DNA from: Symsagittifera roscoffensis
Lineage: Eukaryota; Xenacoelomorpha; Acoela; Convolutidae
Direction: 5' to 3'
NCBI RefSeq assembly: GCF_963678635.1
Contig: NC_087069.1
Location: forward strand, 5,253,472-5,317,471
Length of the DNA stretch: 64,000 nt
This document shows, piece by piece, positions 57,635-64,000 of this stretch (position 1 is the first letter of the stretch; every line of letters begins with the position of its first letter). A model generated the notes under the pieces. It saw only the letters and a list, made by a program, of their open reading frames with translations. It made no database searches and had not been told where the DNA came from. The position numbers were made by a program, and so were the translations under genes.

Positions 57635-58477
57635 TGACAGTTTGTTCGTTCGGGAAAAAGCTGAAAACAAAAACTTCACATCATTTAAGTTTTTTAAGTA
57701 ACTTCTGATTTAATTGCAATCATTATTTGCATTCACTGCTAATATTTAGTTGGAATTTTTTTAAGGCTAAGTTGAGATTTGTAATATATCATCTAGTTGT
57801 TAAATGTCATTTCGACTTAATAAAAAGTCCATAGAAAAGTTAAATTTGGTTTCCAAACTAGTTTAGTATTGTTTTAAAAATAGGATGCTGAATTAATTCA
57901 ATTTTATGTATGAGATTTTATTTGCAACCACAAAAACACAAAAAGTACTATGAAAACAAGAAAAAAAGCTAAAAGAACTAAAAAGCTATTCAAATGCAAT
58001 TTTTAAAGGTTTTTCTACTAAGTGCAATTTCTTGTGTCAATCACTGTTCCAAACAAAGGGAATGAATAGTCTTTTTATGGCTTTGCAGCTGAAAAACGAG
58101 AGACATAGATAAGAGTGAATCTATTAACTGGCAAAGTTTTCCATTGAAAAAATCAATAAATTAGTGCTGATTGATAGCGACAAGTTAACCGATATTGTTT
58201 TTTGCAAAACAATTAATAAAGTATCACTGAAGACAGCTGCATGGAACCAAATAACTACAAAAAAATCCGGTTCTAATTCCGAATTTTAAAAATCATGTAT
58301 TACATTTTCAATAATGAAAATTGAATTACATCCTAATTTTCTTGCATAAATTTGTTCAAAAATGATTATTTTTGAAAGTTTTGATGAAATAATAGTGTTT
58401 TGGACAACTGCTCTCTCATGATAGTCTTCAAATGCAGGCAACAAAACACCTTGAAAAAATGATTACTGTGTGAAGGT
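57635..58477. other. Downstream of the GPRIN-like gene, no gene seen
   Basis: AT-rich 3' region; AATAAA-like words occur (for example at 57819) but none can be singled out as the poly(A) signal. Confidence 0.4.
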
Positions 58478-58511
58478 CTCTAGAACCCAGATAAGTCTTC
58501 TAACAAGTTAA

Positions 58512-58817
58512 AATTTCGCCGGGACGATCAAAGAAAACGAACAAACGGAAGATCAAAGAAGTGGTCAAAGCGTCAAATTTCTGGATTTGGATCAATTTTG
58601 GAAGTGTTTCGAAAAATGCCAAAATGGTTTGGGGAAACATGAGAATTTGTTTTTTTTTGTTTGTGTGAAAATAGAACAATCATTTTGTATTAGACCCAAT
58701 AACTGGGCTACCCCGATTAGTTTGCCAGAAAATATCAGTATTGTTTCAATAATGCAACAGTATAAGAACAGTTTTGTAACAGTACTGGACAAGCGCAACA
58801 TAAAATCAGGACAATAA
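58512..58817 (+). CDS. Open frame of 101 codons in a repeat context
   Basis: No early ATG. The frame includes KENEQTEDQRSGQSVKFLDL, DQFWKCFEKCQNGLGKHE and NNWATPISLPENISI, then TAA at 815-817 of this kilobase. It looks protein-like, but its first 50 bases are shared with the reverse strand of the repeat at 53410-53530 and 54204-54320, and no splice acceptor fits. It may be part of a transposon-derived protein. Confidence 0.28.
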   Translation, partial: NFAGTIKENEQTEDQRSGQSVKFLDLDQFWKCFEKCQNGLGKHENLFFFVCVKIEQSFCIRPNNWATPISLPENISIVSIMQQYKNSFVTVLDKRNIKSGQ

Positions 58818-58858
58818 ACTGAAGTACTGTTCCTTTAATGATTCATTACTGAATCATT

Positions 58859-59846
58859 GTTCCGACTTTCGATACGAAAGTAACGGAATATTTGTGCTCG
58901 GAGTGGGTTTTTTTTTCTTCACACAAATTTCGACTTTTTAACTAGCCATTTTTGACGGAATTTTTTATTCAAAAGGTATTGTTGTCCTGAGCTTATATTT
59001 GAAAAAATATTTCACCTGTGATCATTTTTCGTAAAGTTATGAGGGTTTAAAGATTGCCATTTTGACCAATTTGGGACAATTAACGAGCAATAATTCGCGC
59101 GAGGCCTAGAAAATTAGACGATAAGCAAATTAGACGGATGCTACAAAAACGAAATTAGACGGAATTTTTTTTCTACAGATCTGGCATTTTAGACGAAAGG
59201 GAAAGGGCCACTAAAATTTTTCTTAAGAGTCAAGTTTCACAAATACAAAAAGAACATAAAATGTCAATACCTATCAAAACAATTAGTTTAAATGAACATA
59301 AAATGTCAAATCTGAATATTACAGGAGAGTTTTGAATTGAATAAATTATGCATGATTGACTTGTAAAGTTTTTGGCCACTGAAATTGAACTGTTGTCTAC
59401 AAACAATTTTATTTTTCTAACGCAATTTGTGGGCAAACAAAGTTAAATTCTCTCACTTTTGTCTATTTTCTCACAATTGCAGTTTTGCAAAACCGTCTAA
59501 TTTTCTTTTAAGTACCTCCGTCTAATTTGCTTATCGTCTAATTTCTCAACCCCCAATTCGCGCTTTTAACGCGTTTGCGGAGATTTAATCCGTCATATAA
59601 GTCGTTCTAAATTGGTTGAACGAAGCTTATTTGCCATAATTGATTTGTTACAAGGAACGAAATCTCTCTTTTTGTACTTTATATGGCTTGTGGGGGGATC
59701 ATTAAAAATTTCAAATTTTAGAAAAAAATTTTCATTTTATTTTATTTCATTTAATTTTTTTATGTTATTACTGCTACTCCATAAACCCTAAAAGTAAAAG
59801 GCAGTCAGAACATTCAGGGCTTCGCCCTGATACGAGCAGTCTTGTT
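58859..59846 (+). repeat. Dispersed repeat R1, copy with nested insertion
   Basis: Starts GTTCCGACTTTCGATACG like the 0.9-kb copy and ends CAGGGCTTCGCCCTGATACG. Length without the insertion is close to that of the 0.9-kb copy. Interrupted at its CGCGC core by the element at 59101-59554. Confidence 0.75.
59101..59554. mobile_element. 454-bp nested DNA transposon (MULE-like MITE), 9-bp target duplication
   Basis: Direct flanks AATTCGCGC occur at 59092-59100 and 59555-59563. The ends are inverted: GAGGCCTAGAAAATTAGACG on the left and, reading inward from the right, GGGGGTTGAGAAATTAGACG, followed on both sides by ATAAGCAAATTAGACGGA, so the inverted repeats are about 40 bp. Subterminal AAATTAGACGG words repeat inside. 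There is no transposase frame, so it is non-autonomous. Nine-base duplications and long terminal inverted repeats are typical of the Mutator-like superfamily. The paralogous repeat at 898-1425 shows the uninterrupted site. Confidence 0.82.
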
Positions 59847-59849
59847 TAA

Positions 59850-61097
59850 GTTTTTGAAATGATTTATTCTGATCAATACCATCTTCTAAGTAGTTCACGC
59901 AGGGTACCAAATTGGCATAACAAACTGAATCAACCGAAACTGTTTGGCTTTAACAAAATAAAGTGATTGAAACATTCGATAAAAATCGAGCTGGATTTCT
60001 AGGTGTGTTGCGGGAGGGGAATATACATAAAATTGAAAAAAGTTACCCTGCTTTCAGAAATTTCAGTTGATCAAGCCATTTAACAACCAACACTAACTCA
60101 TTTTTACTTTTTGAGGAAAAGAACTGAGTCTTTACATGGTTTGTAGCCTTGTTGTATTGTAAAGCTGATGTTTTCAGCAGTAACAACACGTTATTAACAT
60201 TTCGTTCATTTCAAACTTCTGAAAAAAAATGTCGATAAATAGTTTCACAATTGTAATCACCACTCGTGAGCACCGTAAGAAGGATTATATTTCCAATTTT
60301 ATTGCAGATCATTCCGGGTAACCATGAACGCATTGGTGTGTAATTTTCTAAACCTTGATCATTTTTCCTTTCCCCTTGGGTAAATTAAATTAAAAATTGC
60401 CACACCCATATTAAAATAAGATTTTGCAGCTCAAGAGGTTTCCCCTTTTGTAAAAAGGGGAGATAATTTAGAAGATTCAAATTTTTTGATCGTTTTGGGA
60501 AACTGGGAGAAATAATATGGTGGTCTTTGCTCAATTGAATGGTAGATGCAAAGGTACATTGAATTGTTATAATAAAACCTTCCAACAATGATTTTTATTC
60601 CACGGATTATCCAATTCGTTCATTATGAGGCCAATTCGTGCACGGGATAGGCGTATATGTTGAACTTGTAAGTTTTTGGAATCCAGACAAAAGTTTATAA
60701 ACATGTTATAAAGTTGTCAGAACGATCAGTTGTTGCGGAAGTCGCTTACATTTCACGAAATACACAGTTTGACCTCGCAATGTTTTCGTCGAGAGAAACT
60801 AGTATCAATCCCGAGTCAAGCTAAGCAAAAAGTTGATTTTTTTTTAATGAACTATTGTCTGTTTTTTTTAAGGAAACTTATAAAATAAAAAATCATATTG
60901 TATGATAAAAAGTAGAATATGCGGCTGTATCTTCTGCTAGTTCAGGGTTTTCACTTACATGGTCCTATATATAAATGCATTTCTATTTGAATTTTTTTAA
61001 ATCTAAATAGGCGAAATTAATGAAATTAACATATCAAATTAAAACAATTATGGAATAAAAATTTTCAGGTTACATAGTTTAAGAAATTGGCGACGTT
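59850..61097. other. No firm gene; contains a tRNA-like repeat
   Basis: At 60613-60710 lies a relative of the 27125 tRNA-Arg-like fragment. A short frame after AAATACACAG (60772) reads FDLAMFSSRETSINPESS and stops; too short to support alone. Confidence 0.4.
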
Positions 61098-61376
61098 TTA
61101 GTAAGACCAATAAAAATCCACTTCGAAAAAAAGTTTCCTTTTAAATGTATATACACGAATTGAAATTTTAGATTCATCCAGTTGTAACTCGGAATGTAAA
61201 AAAAATTTGCATGGTACTAGCAAGATTCTTGCCATTCTGTGCATTCTTTTGACGTGCTGTTTTAAGTGCAAACCTTGAAATAATTCAGTAAAATTTAGCT
61301 TTTCTTGGACTGTATAAAATTGTACAAGACGTTGCGTAACATATGAAATTTCAACAGAATGCTGATTTTGCAACAC
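61098..61376 (-). CDS. Unrecognised open frame or exon
   Basis: A minus-strand frame of about 92 codons includes QHSVEISYVTQRLVQFYTVQ, LNFTELFQGLHLKQHVKRMH and LQLDESKISIRVYTFKRK. Composition is protein-like. No start context or splice site is clear, and the frame length is within what chance can give in this DNA. A transposon or receptor fragment is possible. Confidence 0.3.
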   Translation of the reverse strand: MLQNQHSVEISYVTQRLVQFYTVQEKLNFTELFQGLHLKQHVKRMHRMARILLVPCKFFLHSELQLDESKISIRVYTFKRKLFFEVDFYWSY

Positions 61377-62492
61377 TTCTTTTTTTCTCGAAATTTATTC
61401 GTAAATAAGATGAATAAAGATAAAAAAAACGTCTGAATACTTACTTGAACAAAATTTTTGATTTATCAATCTTCCAGGGTTGACCTCCTTACAAATAGCT
61501 TGTCTTGATTTTTTTATAACTACATAGATAAAAACCTTTCATACAATTCCATGCATGGGTTCTATGTAAAAATTGATTCCCAATTGATTCCTTTTTTTAA
61601 AAAAAATTGCCTGTAAAGCTTTTTATTTCATAATTGTTGTTTTATTCGAAAATTTACTGAAAAGGCTTTTAGATAAGATAAAATGAGCTTGCATCGTGTT
61701 TCAGCTGAATGAGAGCATATCAGTCATCAACATTTTTTTCGTTAAAATTTCAATTGTCATACAATTTTTTTAAATCAAAATTGCATGAAACCTGAAGGAA
61801 AATTTTAGTTCTTATTTTAGTCGCTAAACCAGTTCTTTTTGTACAAGAAAAATTTTTTTCAAACTTTTCAATTTTTTGCATATAACGTAGTCCGCGCTTT
61901 TGAAAATAAGAACCATTAGTCACAGTGAAGGTTCTCTGTGGTGGCAGAATTCGTACTTTTCGGTTTTAGTGAACAACACATTATCAAAATTGGTCCAAAA
62001 AACAGGCCGCGATGTTCAACCTTTTCGTTTTTTCGAACTAGAGGCTTCGTAGCCATATACACGAAAAAACTTTTTTTTTGTTATAAGATCGTGTGAAAGA
62101 AATTTGTGTATATTAATTGGCATCTATCAAAATGCAGTTTACTCTGCAAACTGCCGTTTAGCTTCCTCTTGGTTATCTCTTTTCAGAAAATTTTTGGTTT
62201 TTTGTGTTTCAGGTCGAAATAAAATATAAAGCGAAAAAAAAAACATTTGTTTTTGGAAATAAGGCTTGTCGTACAATTCCAGAGTCTGGGAAAACGTCTG
62301 ACAGTTCCGTAAATTGGGAAAAAGATCCGTAACATGCTTTTCAACCAAATGTTTTTATTCTTTTAGTTGTATGATAAACTTTTTCTCCATATTATGCTTT
62401 TGTTTGATAAACTATTTGTGTGAATCCGAATAATATATCTTTTTTTGTCAACACGGATAATCCACCTAGTTTATACAACAAAGTTTTTCCAG
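61377..62492. other. No gene; several CCCGGGTTGA-family remnants
   Basis: CAGGGTTGACC at about 61479, ATACAATTCCATGCATGG motifs at 61540-61570, GTCGTACAATTCCAG at about 62269 and GTCAACACGG at about 62447 are worn members of the inverted-repeat family. Confidence 0.4.
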
Positions 62493-62701
62493 GATTTAAC
62501 CCTGCGCATTCGAGAGACCGCTTTTGCATCGTAATGAAGTCTTTCAAAACTCCTTTTTCCATATATGTATCTTTTGTTTTTAGGAAACTTACTTCAGCTA
62601 TCTCGAGTGTTAGATTTGGCTTTAATACTGCACAACTAGCTAAAGTTATAAACCCTATCAAAGTAATGGAAAAACTATTCGTCCAGTTAAGAATTCTTTA
62701 A
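62493..62701 (+). CDS. Possible terminal exon, unrecognised
   Basis: After the acceptor GTTTTTCCAG the plus strand reads FNPAHSRDRFCIVMKSFKTP, SSVRFGFNTAQLAKVINPIK and MEKLFVQLRIL, then TAA. The opposite strand is also open here and has a GTAAGT donor after LTLEIAE (about 62596), so the coding strand is not settled. It ends 190 bases from the convergent GPCR gene. Confidence 0.35.
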
Positions 62702-62888
62702 AGTTCCTAAAATAAGAATAGAAATACGAATCTTTCAAGAAAATGAAAATTAAAATGTAATTCTACGCGAACTTTTATGCAAGAGACTTATAAGATTTAC
62801 ATTCCAAGAATACTAGTTTTTTTTCCGTTTTACATAGTTTTTGAACAATGAATATTAAAAACGTTTCAACGCGTTGTTACAGAGCTTT

Positions 62889-63998
62889 TCAGCCCATAAA
62901 ATCATATTCTTTGAGTGTATCTTCCAATAAAACGTGGTTATCGTCATTGCGACGGTTGAGCGCCAGCATTGCAACAGGGACATACGTTTCGACGTTTGTA
63001 TTGGTGCCGACCACATCTTCGTTGTCACGCCGGCACGATGAAATTTTGACACTATATTGCCGATGCCCAAACATGAAATTCAAAGAGTGCATTACGGCGA
63101 ACAAATAAAACAGGACTCCGCTAATTGAATACAGAAACGTGGTAGACTCCCAACCAAAGGAACCCGGTTCGAACCTCAGCAGGATCTTTGTGTAATAAGT
63201 CCGAGCACAGTTCGTATTCATTTCCGAAAGCCGACTCAGGATTGCGTAAGGAAACCAGCATATTACATAACACAAAACCGAGCCGAGGTTAACACTTACT
63301 GTATGCAGGGACTTCCTAAGTATTATTATCATATGTGATTGGCCCTCGATTGCGGTGTTACGTAAAGTGCTGAACTTCCGTAAGATTTTCCAAAAAGTTA
63401 CCGAGTAAATTGATAGGCAAATTATAGTTGTGAAAATGAACGTTACGGGCAACATTGCATCGAAAACATCCAGAATTCGGTAGATGTTAAATTCATGCTT
63501 GCCGTCGTCGAAAATTTTATACGAACTATAGTATATGACATTTTCGTCATTCGGTTCAGTTACGTAACGTTTGTTCGCTCGCCAATGACTTTCCAGGAAC
63601 GACATGATTACGCAATCCAAAATGGCCAAAATTACTGTACACACAAAAAACTTAGCATTTCTTTTCACTAATTTTTTTCTTTTCTGGATATTGAGATGGT
63701 TGTTGAAATGAATTAAACGATCAATTGCTGTGAAAATAGCACTTAGGCTAGTAACAGCGCCAACAACTCTTCGTCGTGTTTCAGTTACCGTCAACAAAGT
63801 TTGATGAAGTTTTGGCGTTTCTTTTTTGTCGACATAGACGTCAAGAACTTCAAAGATAAATGTTGTGATTGACATTTCAAGGCCGCAAAATAGAAACATG
63901 GTCACAAATAATGTCGCGTGAACGATGTGTGAATAACGACCTTTTCTGACATTTTTCACGGCTTTGACAAGAAGGTGAAAATTTGTGATGGTCGCAAT
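62889..63998 (-). CDS. Rhodopsin-class seven-transmembrane receptor (partial, N terminus outside window)
   Basis: A frame of 369 codons runs from the window edge (63998) to TGA at 62889-62891. The codon at 63957-63959 is GTG, not a start; the frame goes on leftward into the protein (NFHLLVKAV) and off the window, so the first helix and N terminus are missing. Hydrophobic helices: ATLFVTMFLFCGLEMSITTF, TSLSAIFTAIDRLIHF (IDRL replaces the D/ERY motif), FFVCTVILAILDCVIMSF, MLPVTFIFTTIICLSIYSV, LGSVLCYVICWFPYAIL (CWFP of helix 6) and SGVLFYLFAVMHSLNFMFGH (HSLNFMF where NPxxY is usual). These support a class A receptor at the plasma membrane, probably peptide or chemosensory. The ligand cannot be inferred. 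No intron interrupts the visible part. Confidence 0.85.
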   Translation of the reverse strand: MATITNFHLLVKAVKNVRKGRYSHIVHATLFVTMFLFCGLEMSITTFIFEVLDVYVDKKETPKLHQTLLTVTETRRRVVGAVTSLSAIFTAIDRLIHFNNHLNIQKRKKLVKRNAKFFVCTVILAILDCVIMSFLESHWRANKRYVTEPNDENVIYYSSYKIFDDGKHEFNIYRILDVFDAMLPVTFIFTTIICLSIYSVTFWKILRKFSTLRNTAIEGQSHMIIILRKSLHTVSVNLGSVLCYVICWFPYAILSRLSEMNTNCARTYYTKILLRFEPGSFGWESTTFLYSISGVLFYLFAVMHSLNFMFGHRQYSVKISSCRRDNEDVVGTNTNVETYVPVAMLALNRRNDDNHVLLEDTLKEYDFMG

Positions 63999-64000
63999 GA

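Noticed and set aside
60772-60828. Short plus-strand exon-like frame reading FDLAMFSSRETSINPESS
   Set aside because: Only 18 codons with a weak acceptor; the resemblance to SINPK in the 47.3-kb exon is too short to weigh.
1-64000. CRISPR array, bacterial operon or phage structure
   Set aside because: Introns, AATAAA signals and animal protein domains show a eukaryotic genome; no evenly spaced direct repeats with unique spacers were seen.

Overview
This is a 64-kb piece of an AT-rich metazoan nuclear genome, probably a small invertebrate. The evidence is spliced genes with GT donors and mostly T-rich NNTTTCAG/NNTTTTAG acceptors, some very short introns, AATAAA poly(A) signals, a TRIM-like two-B-box protein, a rhodopsin-class GPCR and dense repeats. 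The T-rich acceptors and short introns would suit a nematode, but no single gene proves the phylum. One run of exactly 200 N (38536-38735) is an assembly gap.

The long open frames are a single-exon B-box/coiled-coil protein (22082-23758, minus) and a seven-transmembrane receptor cut by the right window edge (62889-63998, minus). Other genes had to be assembled by eye from short exons whose reading phases agree across splice sites. The best is a two-exon protein with a GPRIN-like core (50365-50611 joined to 57345-57634, plus), whose 6.7-kb intron holds a tandem duplication and minus-strand exons. Two unrecognised multi-exon genes lie at 5908-9163 and 18409-19416 (plus). Several isolated exons or 3' ends are also listed with lower confidence.

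Layout: 1-2100 holds 3' ends of genes plus a dispersed repeat; 2.4-2.9 kb an inverted-repeat element with a G-rich core; 4.9-9.2 kb gene 1 with an 882-bp inverted-repeat element in its intron; 9.5-17.5 kb mostly non-coding, with a fold-back element and a tandem triplication; 18.1-19.4 kb gene 2; 20-26 kb the B-box gene, its duplicated flank and a decayed partial copy; 27.5-45.5 kb two copies of a large tandem duplication separated by the gap and ending in a 1.53-kb unit array; 45.5-49.5 kb small exons and a palindromic minisatellite; 50.4-57.6 kb the GPRIN-like gene; 58.5-60 kb a repeat carrying a nested 454-bp transposon with 9-bp target duplications; 61-64 kb exons and the GPCR.

No operon-like or pathway logic links the genes. 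The main story is repeat biology: recurring core motifs shared by different repeats, short inverted-repeat elements, minisatellites that switch strand into hairpins, and a segmental duplication in which one copy is decaying while one 440-bp tract stayed almost identical.
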